Positions 32,800 through 44,934 of a DNA stretch of 64,000 nt are shown here, in pieces. This DNA is from Castor canadensis (lineage: Eukaryota; Chordata; Mammalia; Rodentia; Castoridae), in the NCBI RefSeq assembly GCF_047511655.1, contig NC_133387.1, positions 142,594,853 through 142,658,852 of the forward strand, written 5' to 3'. Below the pieces are notes generated by a model that searched no databases, was not told the origin of the DNA, and worked only from the letters and a program-made list of their open reading frames with translations. Numbering within the stretch: position 1 is the first letter of the stretch; every line of letters begins with the position of its first letter. Made by a program: the position numbers and the translations under genes.

Positions 32800-34400
32800 G
32801 GGTGAAGGGCAGCGATCATTAGCACTTAGATTTCAGCTCTGGGCTGGGCTCCTTCTGTTGGGCTATTTTGACCAGAGAACCTTTAACCCTTTCATGTCAG
32901 CCCTCGTTAGGGAAGGACCGATTGTCCCAAGGTGTAAAGAAACACAGAGAGATCAGATGCACCCATATAAAGACGATGCAAACTGTATTTCTGATCACTA
33001 ATTCACAGTAAAACAAATGACATACCTATAAGACAGAAGAGAGTTCATTATACCCCAGACAAACTAAAAGGTCTCTATGAAGGTTTAGTTTTTAAGGTGG
33101 AGTTTTGGGAAGAGGTATGTTTATTAAATGTAACTGTAAAACTATTATGCCAGTGTGGGAAGAATGGTTCTATACAAATCCAGACTTTCCTCTTCCAGTT
33201 GGTTTATCTAAACCTGTGTGAGAGGGAATGAGCTCCAGCTAGCTACAGACAACTCCATCTGAATTGTTGCTGACAAAGTCACCATTACAGTCATTCTCAC
33301 TTACAGTTGAAAATAAGTTGGCCAGCTTTCCTTTTTAAGACTTTCCTATAATAAAATGAGAGAAAAAGAATTGTAACTGATGGAATTCATAAAATATATT
33401 CACGAAACATCCACAGGCCCTGGGAATTCAGATATTAGCGCACTGGCTTCCTTTGAACCGAGGGAGAAACACCCCATGCTTAGCAGTTCCAGTGAAAGAT
33501 TCAACTATTCCTCTTAATTACTAACCACGAAGCCTGAAAACAGCTTTAGTAACAAGATACCATTTTAAGACTTGGAAATCTAGGTCCTTCAGCAGGCCAA
33601 TTAGTAATAGAGGAAGGACTGGGATGTTCTCAACATCAAACCTGCTCCCAGCCTTTTGGAAGTAAACTATCAAGGAATCAATGAATCAATCAGGCCTTCA
33701 GTATTGAAGCACCTCACAAAATTTTCATTGGATAAAGGTTGAATAATTCATGGCTCTCCAGTATATTGACTGTGGTGAATGGTCTTTAAGGTAAGGTGCT
33801 GCAACAAGTAACTTTAAATAAAATCAAAATAAAAATTTACCACAATCATAATAAATTGTTCAGTCATCTTCCTATTGACCCACATAGCATCTTTCTTCAG
33901 GGGCATTTGAAGTTATTTTTTTCCCCCTTGCAAACAGACCAGAACAAATTGATGAATTGAGCTTTCACTATGCTAATTTAGACAGTATAAATATTTAATT
34001 AACATCCCTAATAGCCAGTCATAGAGGGCCCCCAGCCTACTTTACACTCTTCTTAATCTAAAGTAAATGCTTTTCCCATTAATAGCCTGATACCATTTTA
34101 GCAGCTTCCTCGGTAAAAGGGCCCCTTTTAGTCCAAAAGGAGGGGGGCCCTGAGTAGTCTGCATTAGGCTGGGTTTATTCCTGTTTGTAAAGGATCCTGG
34201 GAACAGTGTCAAGTCTCTACAGGTTCTATTTTTCCCAGTTCTTGCTTAAGTGAGACTGTTCTAAGAATAGGGAGGCTCTCTCAATTCCGGTGTTCAGGCA
34301 AGGCAAGGTCATTTTTGGAGGTTGTACTAGAATTAAAATGTATGTATTTCAGTAAGGCTTACATTAAAAAGTGAATCATAGATAACGGCTGCAAATTTCC
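32800..34400. promoter_or_regulatory. Upstream AT-rich unique block
   Basis: No recognised repeat. Homeobox-like ATTTAATTAACAT, a FOXA-like TTGCAAACAGACC at about 33928 and a GGGCCCC-containing palindromic pair (AGGGCCCC and GGGGCCC at 34119-34150) are visible. It looks like intergenic regulatory sequence; no coding evidence. Confidence 0.3.
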
Positions 34401-34427
34401 CAACGTGGATTATGCCAGTCTTTCTAA

Positions 34428-34655
34428 CTAAGAGTGGTGTAGTGAAAAGAATTCTGACTCAGGAGTCAAATGACCTAAGTTCAAATCCTGTGACACACAC
34501 TAACAGTGGAGCGATTGGCCAAGAGACTCCCCGCCTCAGAGCCTCAGTTTTCTCTTTTAAAGTAGAGATAATCAGTCTCTAGGCTACAGGGTAAAAGATT
34601 GAATGGGAGAATAAATAGTTTGGCATACAGTAGACACTTGGCAAATAGCAGGTTA
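34428..34655 (+). mobile_element. MIR (ancient tRNA-derived SINE)
   Basis: The MIR core is clear: ACTCAGGAGTCAAATGACC, AAGTTCAAATCCTG, GCCTCAGTTTTCTC, then GGCATACAGTAGACACTTGGCAAATAG. MIR was fixed before the eutherian radiation, so it does not mark recent insertion. Confidence 0.85.
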
Positions 34656-34799
34656 ATTTTTAAATTACTGACAAGAATTCATTAACCCTTTTCTCCCCTG
34701 ATATTTATTTTTGTTGTCTCTAAAATACCCCACTATCATACTATACCATTGCAACAGTGCTTTCTATTTGAAAAGATTGGTTTCATCAGTCCTTTGATT

Positions 34800-36440
34800 T
34801 AATTTCTATAATGTGAAGTGGGGAGAAACTAGGAGGCATAAACTTGGAGCCAGAAGCAATACAAGAACAGAAGAGATACTGGGACTTCAAAACTCTGAGT
34901 CATAAACTCCCATCACGGAAATGTTCTTACACAATAGTTCTTGTGTGGTTTAGAAAGATTCCAGAAGCAGTATTATATTTCCCTGAGGGCAGGAATCAGG
35001 TCAGATCTGAGAGTTCAAGAAATTAGAAACTCTTTAGGCTGATCTAACTCTGGGACTACAATCTGAAGATGCTGGACATTAATTACAGTAAGTGACTGAG
35101 GGAGGAAAAGAAACTATGATCATTTAAGTTTAAAACATTGGGAAGAGAAGTCATCTTACTCTGAGAACATTTCTCAAAGAGTTTGAGTAAAACAATTTAT
35201 GGGATGTTGCTGATTATAGAAAAAATACCAATCCTGACTTATTCTTTTTGTTTGCTAGCACAAAATAAATAATGTACTATTTAATGTAGTAGATACATTA
35301 ATACTGACACAATAGATAATTATATCTGGATAGAATAACTATCCTGGTAAAATCATGTAAGTTTTGATTCTTAGTGAAAATCAAATTTCCCTTTTTGTTT
35401 TTGGTTAGCAGTAGAAAGATCCAGATTGAAAGACCAATGGGGACCAAAAGATGGGCTGAGACTCTTTCCTAAGGAGCAGGGAGTAGTAGGAGGTACGAGC
35501 TAATATCTGGCAGAGACCAACTTCGATAGCTCATTCTTTCTTGCTTTATTCTCTTATTCTTTTTCTCTTTTTAGTCTATGATGATAGATTAAATAGAAAG
35601 GGAAATGTTTTTGCAGCCCTCCTTCCCCCCATTTTGTTTTGAGATACCCATGGAGAGCATTTGTGATAAGTAACTTCGAGAGATGTGTCCCAGAGTGTTA
35701 CTTTTCAAGGATACCATGTTCTGTGGGAATGGTTGGTGTGACCTGAGAGAAGGACTCTCATCCATTTCTTGAGACTCCTGTGTACCTGGGTTAGGGAAGA
35801 ACCTTGTGCACCTATCTTAGGGGATTGTCCCACAGTTCTCAGGAACAGGGGAGAAACTGATTTGCAGCATGGGAAATTTCAAATTTGCTTGATCACTTGC
35901 TGTCCACCTCGTTAGGCACAAGGATTGGGAGAAAATAAGAAGTAGTCTCTGCTCTGAATCTGAGGGAAGTGATAGATACTTAGATGTCATTTCAGAGCTC
36001 TGAAGAGAGCTTTGAAAATGAGGATGGCAGCTACTGGGACAGGGAGATCATCACTCAAGGCTTTACCCAAGAGCCTACCTCTCAGTGCAGGAGGATGGAA
36101 TGAGCCGAGCAGGTGACAATGGGAAGGGAGACACAGAGAAGGAAAATGAGTGGCAGGTGCATAAGTTCTGCAGTTTAAATGTTACTCCTGGCAGACATAG
36201 GTGTATTGCCCAAGAAGAAAGTCAGCCGGAGGTTGGAGGGACCTTATTGCCAACTAGGGTTTGGATTTTGTCACTTACTCAACAGGGAACCAGTAGAAGC
36301 AAGCAAATGAGATTACTGAATGTATTGCTTAGTAAAATAACTGATGGCAGGCAGAGGGGTTTGGGGATAAGCAAGCTAGCATAAAAATGACAATAACAAA
36401 CAAAACCAAAATTGGTATTTACATTTTTGATATATAAAAC
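34800..36440. other. Intergenic stretch without recognised gene
   Basis: Mostly unique sequence. A 60-codon frame at 34844-35026 and a 99-codon frame at 36085-36384 have no recognisable domain. The second lies in sequence resembling an old interspersed repeat (phrases like AACTAGGGTTTGGATTTTGTCA, GGAACCAGTAGAAGCAAGC). Confidence 0.5.
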
Positions 36441-36449
36441 TTTAATTCT

Positions 36450-36645
36450 CCAGGTGCCCATGGCTCATGCCTGTAATCCTAGCTACTCAGGAGGCAGAGA
36501 TCAGGAAGATTGAGGTTTGAAGCCAAACCTAGCAAATAGTTTAATAGACCCTATCTTGAAAATACTCAAGGTATTTCAAGTGGTAGAGCACCTGCCTAGC
36601 AAGTATGAGGCCCAGAGTTCAAATCCCTGTACCAAAAAACAAGCA
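36450..36645 (+). mobile_element. B1-ID dimeric SINE
   Basis: The 7SL monomer (GGCTCATGCCTGTAATCC, CAGGAGGCAGAGATCAGGA) joined to an ID unit (TCAAGTGGTAGAGCACCTG, CCTAGCAAGTATGAGG) and an A-rich tail. It is one of the first insertions outside the transposon-poor tract. Confidence 0.9.
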
Positions 36646-36737
36646 AAAAACCCTTTAATCTGTTAATGGGATGTTCCAAATCCTCATTTTTATTTTTATT
36701 TTTTGGGGGTGGTGATGATATTGAAGTGGTTTGTGTT

Positions 36738-36958
36738 TTTTATTTTTTTTTCTGGGACTGGGGTTTGAACTCAGGGCTTTGCATTTGCAAAGCAGGGGCT
36801 CTACTACTTGAGCCATGCCTCCAGCCCATTTTGCTCAGATTATTTTGGAGATGGAGTCTTGCAAACTATTTGCCCACTCTGGCTTTGAACCATGATCCTC
36901 CCCCATCTCAGTCTCTGAAGTAGCTAGGATTACAGGTATGAGCCACTGGCACCCGGCT
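36738..36958 (-). mobile_element. B1-ID dimeric SINE, reverse
   Basis: Poly-T, then the complement of an ID unit (GGGGTTTGAACTCAGGGC, CTACTACTTGAGCCATGCC), then the complement of a 7SL monomer ending GAGCCACTGGCACCCGGC. Nearly full length. Confidence 0.9.
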
Positions 36959-37169
36959 GGTACTGGAGTTTTGGACTCAGGTCCTTGCACTTGCTGGGCA
37001 AGTGCTCTACCACTTTTTTTTTTTTTTTTGTGCTCTACCACTTGAGTCATACCTCTAACCCTCCCTTCTTACTTTTATTTTTTAGATGGGATCTCATGCT
37101 TTTTGCCCTGGCTGTCCTTAGACTGTGACCCCCTTCTCTCCACCTGCCAAGTAGCCATCACGCCCAGCC
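36959..37169 (-). mobile_element. Two overlapping reverse SINE pieces
   Basis: An ID fragment ends in GCAAGTGCTCTACCACTT, followed by a run of about 17 T and then a repeat of GTGCTCTACCACTTGAG, followed by a reversed 7SL monomer (GATGGGATCTCATGC ... ATCACGCCCAGCC). The repeated ID end shows one SINE inserted inside or next to another. Confidence 0.8.
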
Positions 37170-37611
37170 AAATCTCCATTTTTCTTATTTAACCACAGAC
37201 AAATAATAGTACCAAGTTTGTTTGAGGAGAATAATTGTTTGGTGTTTTCCTACTTATTATTCTTTTTGGCTAATTTTCCTTTCCATTATAATAAGTACCT
37301 CATAGTTTTGCCTTGAATTTTGTTGAACTTCAGTTGCTTTTTTTGTGTGAACAACATTGTCCTAGTGCTCAGATTCTGCCTCAGCCTAAAGCTCATCTTC
37401 TGTGGCAATATGAGCTGGTCTTATCCAAACAAAATGCAAAGCAACTTAAAAAGCCTTTGAAGAGCAGTATCTTTGCTCTTTGTCTTCTTAAATGTGTCTT
37501 AAAACCTGCACTAGAGTCAAGTGCCTTGTATGACACACTTCACAATAAACTTCCTGAAGTTCATCTCTAGACACCTATTACTGCCCCTAAGCTTCTCTCA
37601 GTTCAGCTGGT

Positions 37612-37735
37612 TACCAGATGTGGTGGTGTATGCCTGCCATCCCAGCACTTGGGAGGCTGAGGCAGGAGGATCATGAGTTCAAGGCCAGCCTGGGCTAAAT
37701 AGTGAGACCCTATTCCAAAGAGAAACAAAAACAAA
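37612..37735 (+). mobile_element. B1 monomer SINE
   Basis: A clean B1-type element: GGTGGTGTATGCCTGCCATC, CCCAGCACTTGGGAGGCTGA, GGCAGGAGGATCATGAGTTC, CAAGGCCAGCCTGGGC and an A-rich tail. There is no ID part. Confidence 0.92.
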
Positions 37736-38899
37736 CCTCCAAAAGCTCCCCTGGTTTCTCTCAGGAATCCTGCTACCATCACATGGCTTGTCAGTTGGGT
37801 CTTTCTCTCTTTGCTCCTGTGAAGATCACACACCAACACTTCTAGAAGCCCAGTCTCCAAGGCAGTCCCATGGATGGCACAGCTGTTTTCCCTCTCTGTC
37901 TGCATTTCTCTAGAAGCTCATTCATGCTGGAATTTTGGGGAAAGTCCTCTGTCTTTTTACACTCAGGGAATCTGATACTCACACCTACAAAACATCAAAG
38001 GACAATTTATAGCTGACAGGTTTGGTAGGCTCTGTGCCATGAGAATTCAGGGAGGAAAAAAGTCAGTTGGATTAGAGAAATCAGAGAATGCTTTAGGGAG
38101 GAAGGGAGACTTGAGTCTAGAATGGTAAGATTTGAGAAGTGGAAGAGAGGTCATGTGACGTTTTGGATGTGGGGATTCACCCACAAAATTGGACAAAGAC
38201 ACAGGGACTAGGAACCAGAAATTTTCTTTGTGTTTTCTACTATAAAATGAAATACTGATTCAGTCAGAACTATAGAGAGTTGAGACCACCTCAGATCACC
38301 TGCCTTCCCTGTCTCGTAGTAGAGAGCTCAGGTAGGCAGCCATCAATCATTATTTTTAGCACCCTTGGGGAGTTTAGTTCTCCCACCTTTAGGGGGACCT
38401 GTGATTTCTAAGCAATAAACAAATTCACTGCCTATTCAATAGCCATTCTCCCTTTCTGCTATAGTAACAAAACCTCTGTACTGTTGGATGTAGAAATATG
38501 CCCAGATATGTAACTGTGTCTCCAGTCTCTCTTGTAGAAAGCCTTAGTGGTCCAGGAGAAGTAGATAGGAATCTTGTGATAAGACTTCCAAGAAACAAAC
38601 TAACAACCCTCTACCCCCACCAAAAACACATAAAAAGACTTCCAAAAAAGTGCTTTAAATGAGTCTGAATCAATTGAGATGTGTGGTCTTTGATCCTTGC
38701 TCCATTCTTTTTTCTGATGCTTGAAAAGTGGACTTGGTTGGAGCTGTAGTGATTTGCAAGTATGAGGCAATTCTGAGATTAAAAACTATGAGCTAAAGAG
38801 TCTGCAGCAGAAAGACAGAAGGAGTCTAGGTCCTGATGACCATGGAACCAGCCCTTGGTGTACACCTGAATTTAAAAAAGATATATATATATGTATGTA

Positions 38900-41800
38900 T
38901 ATTTTTTCTTTTATTCATATGTGCATACAACGTTTGGGTCATTTCTCCTCCCTTCTCCCCGCCCCCCTTCCCTTCCCCCCGCCCCCTCCCTCTTCCCTCC
39001 TACCCCCCTGGCTACCAGGCAGACACTATTTTGCCCTAATCTCTGATTTTGTTGAAGAGAGAGTATAAGCAATAATAGGAAGGACCAAGGGTTTTTGCTA
39101 GTTGAGATAAGGATAGCTATACAGGGAGTTGACTCACATTAATTTCCTGTGCATGTGTGTTACATTCTAGGTTAATTCTTCTTGATCTAACCTTTTCTCT
39201 AGTTCCTGGTCCCCTTCTCCTATTGGCCTCTGTCACTTTAAAGTATCTGCTTTATTTTCTCTGCATAGAGGGCAACAAATGCTATCTAGTTTTTTGGGTG
39301 TCTTACCTATCCTCATATCTCCCTTGTGTGCTCTCGCTTTATCATGTGATCAAAGTCCAATCCCCTTGTTGTGTTTACCCTTGATCTAATGTCCACATAT
39401 GAGGGAGAACATACGATTTTTGGTCTTTTGGGCCAGGCTAACCTCACTCAGAATGATGTTCTCCAATTCCATCCATTTACCAGCGAATGATAACATTTCG
39501 TTCTTCTTCATGGCTGCATAAAATTCCATTGTGTATAGATACCACATTTTCTTAATCCATTCGTCAGTGCTAGGGTATCTTGGCTGTTTCCATAACTTGG
39601 TTATTGTGAATAGTGCCGCAATAAACATGGGTGTGCAGGTGCCTCTGGAGTAACAGTCTTTTGGGTATATCCCCAAGAGTGGTATTACTGGATCAAATGG
39701 TAGATCAATGTCTAGCTTTTTAAGTAGCCTCCAAATTTTTTTCCAGAGTGGTTGTACTAGTCTACATTCCCACCAACAGTGTAAGAGGGTTCCTTTTTCC
39801 CCGCATCCTCGCCAACACCTGTTGTTGGTGGTGTTGCTGATGATGGCTATTCTAACAGGGGTGAGGTGGAATCTTAGTGTGGTTTTAATTTGCATTTCCT
39901 TTATTACTAGAGATGGTGAGCATTTTTTCATGTGTTTTCTGGCCATTTGAATTTCTTCTTTTGAGAATGTTCTGTTTAGTTCACGTGCCCATTTCTTTAT
40001 TGGTTCATTAGTTTTGGGAGAATTTAGTTTTTTAAGTTCCCTATATATTCTGGTTATCAGTCCTTTGTCTGATGTATAGTTGGCAAATATTTTCTCCCAC
40101 TCTGTGGGTGTTCTCTTCAGTTTAGAGACCATTTCTTTTGATGAACAGAAGCTTTTTAGTTTTATGAGGTCCCATTTATCTATGCTATCTCTTAGTTGCT
40201 GTGCTGCTGGGGTTTCATTGAGAAAGTTCTTACCTATACCTACTAACTCCAGAGTATTTCCTACTCTTTCCTGTATCAACTTAAGAGTTTGGGGTCTGAT
40301 ATTAAGATCCTTGATCCATTTTGAGTTAATCTTGGTATAGGGTGATATACATGGATCAAGTTTCAGTTTTTTGCAGACTGCTAACCAGTTTTCCCAGCAG
40401 TTTTTGTTGAAGAGGCTGCTATTTCTCCATCATATATTTTTAGCTCCTTTGTCAAAGATAAGTTGGTTATAGTTGTGTGGCTTCATATCTGGGTCCTCTA
40501 TTCTGTTCCACTGGTCTTCATGTCTTTTTTTGTGCCAGTACCATGCTGTTTTTATCGTTATTGCTTTGTAATATAGTTTGAAGTCAGGTATTGTGATACC
40601 TCCTGCATTGTTCTTTTGACTGAGTATTGCCTTGGCTATTCGTGGCCTCTTGTGTTTCCATATAAATTTCACAGTAGATTTTTCAATCTCTTTAATGAAT
40701 GTCATTGGAATTTTGATGGGAATTGCGTTAAACATGTAGATTACTTTTGGGAGTATCGACATTTTTACTATGTTGATTCTACCAATCTATGAGCATGGGA
40801 GATCTCTCCACTTTCTATAGTCTTCCTCAATCTCTTTCTTCAGAAGTGTATAGTTTTCCTTGTAGAGGTCTTTCACATCTTTTGTTAGGTTTACACCTAG
40901 GTGTTTGATTTTTTTTGAGGCTATTGTAAATGGAATTATTTTCATACATTGTTTTTCAGTTTGCTCATTGTTAGTGTTTAGAAGTGCTAATGATTTTTCT
41001 ATGTTGATTTTATATCCTGCTACCTTGCTATAGCTATTGATGATGTCTAGAAGCTTCTGAGTAGAGTTTTTTGGGTCTTTAAGGTATAGGATCATGTCAT
41101 CTGCAAATAGGGATATTTTGACAGTTTCTTTACCTATTTGTATTCCTTTTATTCCTTCTTCTTGCCTAATTGCTCTGGCTAGGAATTCCAGTACTATGTT
41201 GAATAGGAGTGGAGATAAGGGGCATCCTTGTCTGGTTCCTGATTTTAGAGGGAATGGTTTCAGTTTTTCTCCGTTAAGTATAATGCTGGCTGTAGTTTGT
41301 CATATATAGCTTTTATAATGTTGAGGAACTTTCCTTTTATTCCTAGTTTTCTTAGAGCTTTTATCATGAAATGGTGTTGGATCTTATCAAAGGCTTTTTC
41401 TGCATCTATTGAGATGATCAAGTGGTTTTTGTCTTTGCTTCTGTTAATGTGGTTTATTACGTTTATTGATTTTCGTATGTTGAGCCAGCCCTGCATCCCT
41501 GGGATGAAGCCTACTTGGTCATGGTGAATAATCTTTTTGATGTGTTGCTGAATTCGGTTTGCCATTATTTTGTTGAGGATTTTTGCATCAATGTTCATTA
41601 AGGAGATTGGCCTATAGTTCTCCTTTTTGGAGGTGTCTTTGCCTGTTTTTGGGATAAGTGTTATACTGGCTTCGTAATATGTGTTTGGCAGTTTTCCTTC
41701 CCTTTCTATTTCGTGGAACAGTTTAAGGAGGGTTTGTATCAGTTCTTCTTTAAAGGTCTGATAGAATTCAGCAGAGAATCCATCAGGTCCTGGACTTTTC

Positions 41801-42590
41801 TTTTTGGGGAGATTCTTGATTGCTGCTTCAATTTCATTTTGTGTTATAGGTCTATTCAGGTGATTAATTTCCTCTTGGTTCAGTTTTGGATGATCATATG
41901 TATCTAGAAATCTGTCCATTTCTTTTAGATTTTCAAATTTATTTGAATATAGGTTCTCAAAGTAGTCTCTGATGATTTCCTGGACTTCCATGGTGTTTGT
42001 TGTTATCTCCCCTTTTGCATTCCTAATTCTACTAATTTGGGTTTTTTCTCTCCTCATTTTAGTCAGGTTTGCCAGGGGTCTATCGATCTTGTTTATTTTT
42101 TCAAAGAAGCAACTTTTTGTTTCATTAATTCTTTGTATGGTTTTTTTGGTTTCTATTTCGTTGATTTCAGCTCTTATTTTTATTATTTCTCTCCTTCTAT
42201 TTGTTTTGGGATTTGCTTGTTCTTGTTTTTCTAGGAGTTTGAGATGTATCATTAGGTCATTGATTTGGGATCTTTCAATCTTTTTAATATATGCACTCAT
42301 GGCTATAAACTTTCCTCTCAAGACTGCCTTAGCTGTGTCCCATAGGTTCCGGTAGGTTGTGTTTTCATTTTCATTGACTTCCAGGAACTTTTTAATTTCC
42401 TCTTTTAGTTCATCGATGATCCATTCTTCCTTAAGTAATGAGTTATTTAGTTTCCAGCTGTTTGCATGTTTTTTGTCTTTACTTTTGTTGTTGAGTTCTA
42501 CTTTTACTGCATTGTGGTCAGATAGTATGCACAGTATTATTTCCATTTTCTTATATTTGCTGAGGCTTGCTTTGTGTACCAACGAATTTT
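38900..42590 (-). mobile_element. LINE-1 element, 5'-truncated, about 3.7 kb
   Basis: On the minus strand: the last part of the ORF2 endonuclease, the reverse transcriptase, the C-terminal domain, and the 3' UTR whose wording recurs at 655, 3245 and 5319. The 3' UTR begins left of 39386 and ends in a T-rich (A-tail) stretch near 38900-38925. The element lacks ORF1 and most of the endonuclease, so it cannot move by itself. Target-site duplications are not evident at its ends. Sequence is otherwise well preserved, so it is a relatively young lineage-specific L1. Confidence 0.93.
39386..42582 (-). pseudogene. Broken L1 ORF2 (endonuclease tail, reverse transcriptase, C-terminus)
   Basis: The part at 41260-42582 holds SDHNAV (the end of the endonuclease) and reverse-transcriptase motifs including SPGPDGF and [10 protein letters not shown]. 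The catalytic FADD is at 41096-41107, in the next frame, so a one-base deletion lies near 41290. Two nonsense changes follow: a TAG close to 40788 (after DLPCS) and a TGA close to 40432 (after GAKN). The C-terminal piece then runs open to the natural stop at 39386. Truncation plus three lesions make it inactive. Confidence 0.92.
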
Positions 42591-42734
42591 ATATCAGCAT
42601 ATTAAAGAAGACAGAACTGAATGCATATTAACAAAGAGGTGTTGGGTCAGATTTCACTGAGCTCTTTAGATCCTTGCCACACAGAGGTCTGCTTACCACA
42701 CTGACCCTGCCTGTCCCCGTGCCCCCTGCCCCAG

Positions 42735-42869
42735 GCCTGCATCCAGGTGGGGTTAATCGATGGACAGTATGATGTATCCACCAAAAAGAAGAAGCATGGG
42801 TTAGTAGAAAGGCTGTCCAAAATGAGCTTGTCCACAAGGCATGCAATTAAGGTTTTCTGTTGTGCTTGA
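42735..42869 (+). other. Exon-like open segment of 44 codons (unproven)
   Basis: A good 3' splice-site pattern (branch-like CACTGAC at about 42698, a C-rich pyrimidine tract, CAG at 42732-42734) is followed by an open stretch. It has charged, protein-like composition (GQYDVSTKKKKHGLVERL in the middle) ending in TGA at 42867-42869. An AATAAA lies downstream at 43116-43121. I do not recognise the protein. It could be a terminal exon of an unknown transcript, a relic exon, or chance. Confidence 0.3.
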
Positions 42870-43570
42870 GTTTGATTTATCTATTCCTGTCTCCTTGAAA
42901 CTTGCAGCATTATTTTTTCCTCTTGTGATATGCCTTTTTCCATTATAGTTTTATTGATATAAATAGTAAAATCCCCAAATCTGCCATTTCCTCCTGTTGT
43001 TGCTCTGATTTCAGTTCTAGATCATTGACCTGGTACCCAGAATGGGGCCCAGTCATACATTACAGTGGGCGGCATCTTATAGCTCACTTGATTTAAATCA
43101 AAGCTGTGCCCCTAAAATAAAATATTGAATACATGAAAACACTGAATCCATCCCATGAAATATATGTTCCTTCTCCCATGTTCTAGAAATTCAAAACTTA
43201 TAGTTACTGTGATCGTTTTTTCTTGTGCTAGGTGGGGATACATTGTGGCATTTACAAAAGTTCTTACCATATATCAACTATATCATACTTGAATTCACTC
43301 CCTCCACCATTCTCCTTTATCCTGCTTCCCCTACTTCTGAAACAGTTTCAACAGGTCTCATTTTTGCATTTAAATGCATGTGCACACAGTTTTTGCACCA
43401 TATGTCCAGAATAGCAGAGTGAATCATGTACTGAGATACAGAGGACAGGCAATTTGAATTAGGAGTAGATATAGAATACTTTAAGTCAAAAACAAAATTA
43501 AGCATACACTGCCTGTTAAATTTGTGTTATCAAATTCATCTTTTCTTTGTGATTTCTTATCTTCTCTAGC
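42870..43570. other. Intergenic stretch without recognised gene
   Basis: Unique-looking sequence with a possible polyadenylation signal at 43116-43121. No coding frame of note. Confidence 0.5.
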
Positions 43571-43571
43571 T

Positions 43572-43702
43572 ACAGTTTCTCTAAATAGCTCAGGCCGGCC
43601 TTGGACTTGCTGTGCAGTCCAGGTTGGTCTTGAACTTGTGATCCTCCTGTCTCAGTCTCCTACATGCTGGGATTACAGACCTGTATTACCATACCTGGTT
43701 TA
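43572..43702 (-). mobile_element. B1-type SINE, reverse
   Basis: The complement of a 7SL monomer: CTCAGGCCGGCCTTGGACTT, TTGAACTTGTGATCCTCCTG and TGCTGGGATTACAGACCTG. An internal duplication (GGACTTGCTGTGCAGTCCAGG next to GGTCTTGAACTTG) is like that in B1 elements. Confidence 0.85.
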
Positions 43703-44119
43703 AAATTAATTATTTTTAATAGGACCAAAATAGAATTCCAGCAACTTCTGTGGATTATAAAGCATGATTCTTATAAACCTTGGGGTCTTAAGAAAACTGG
43801 GGTGAGAGGGTAGCTTAGCTTAGCAGGTGGAGTTCTGGATTTTTTTACCCCATTCAAATCACAGTAGTTCAATTTTACAAAATATTTTTGGGTATAAATT
43901 GGTTTGGATAGGGTTTTTTTTTTTTTTAACAAAAGCAATAGGAAATCATTGTTTAGTACTTTTTCTTCAGGAAGGTGTAAGTAATAAGTATTTTCAGCAC
44001 TGCAGGGTAATTTAGTTCTCCTCATTCTTAGAAAGATCTGTAATTTCTGACAATGACTAAATACAAAGAAAAATTCTTTTTTTACAAATTCACTTTAGCA
44101 TTCAAGCAAATATAAAATT

Positions 44120-44214
44120 TGGCTGGGGAGTGGCTCAAGTGGTAGAGTCCCTGCTTAGCAAGCATGAGGCCCTGAGCTCAATCCCAGTGCTGCCAAAAAA
44201 AAAAAAAAAAAAGG
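44120..44214 (+). mobile_element. ID-like SINE monomer with poly-A tail
   Basis: GGGGAGTGGCTCAAGTGGTA, GAGTCCCTGCTTAGCAAGC and CCCTGAGCTCAATCCCAGTG, followed by 18 or so A. The intact tail suggests a fairly young copy. Confidence 0.92.
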
Positions 44215-44934
44215 TATCTTGTTAAAAATAAAATTTGACTCATATTGGTAAAAGTATTTAATTTGTTTTTCTGAGTTCTTAGCTTTGTTTTGAAAGGTCA
44301 AAGATCCCTAACTAGATATTCAGCATTAGAAAATGTCCCTCATTGACATGGGTGGCTTATGTATTTCAAGACCTTCTTTACCATATGACAATGCAAATAA
44401 AATTTTCCCCATAGAGATAATCCTGAGTTGGAATACTAACACAATTTTCAGAGATATTGGTAGATGACAAAGATATTTAAAACATGGTTTAAAAAATGAA
44501 TGTCACACATGTAACACTCTAGGTCTTAAGATTTTTTGCAAAATGAAGCATATATTTGATGCTGAGTTAATATTACTCTGTAGGATGAATTATGGCCTGG
44601 AATTTCATGAAGGTTGAATTTATATCTAAGTAGAAGTATATATGGCCATTTCATGCACTATGACTTCTTTATGTGATCCAGTTTCCCAATTGCCAAAGGA
44701 GAACAAGGTATGTGCCTACTTGTTTCACGTTTTAATTATGAGGCACAGGAATACAAATATTAGATTTAAATAAAAAGACAGAGCTGGAAGGTATTAGGAT
44801 AATCATTCCCTTTGGTTGATAATATAAATGGCACACCATCTTCCTCTTGCTGTCTCCAACAAAGTTGAAATATCTTTGATGATTATCAGTACATGTGTCT
44901 GCTAAGATAGACTAGTATGATGGTTAAAGCATGG

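Noticed and set aside
41297-42631. Plus-strand frames within the L1
   Set aside because: Antisense shadows of ORF2.
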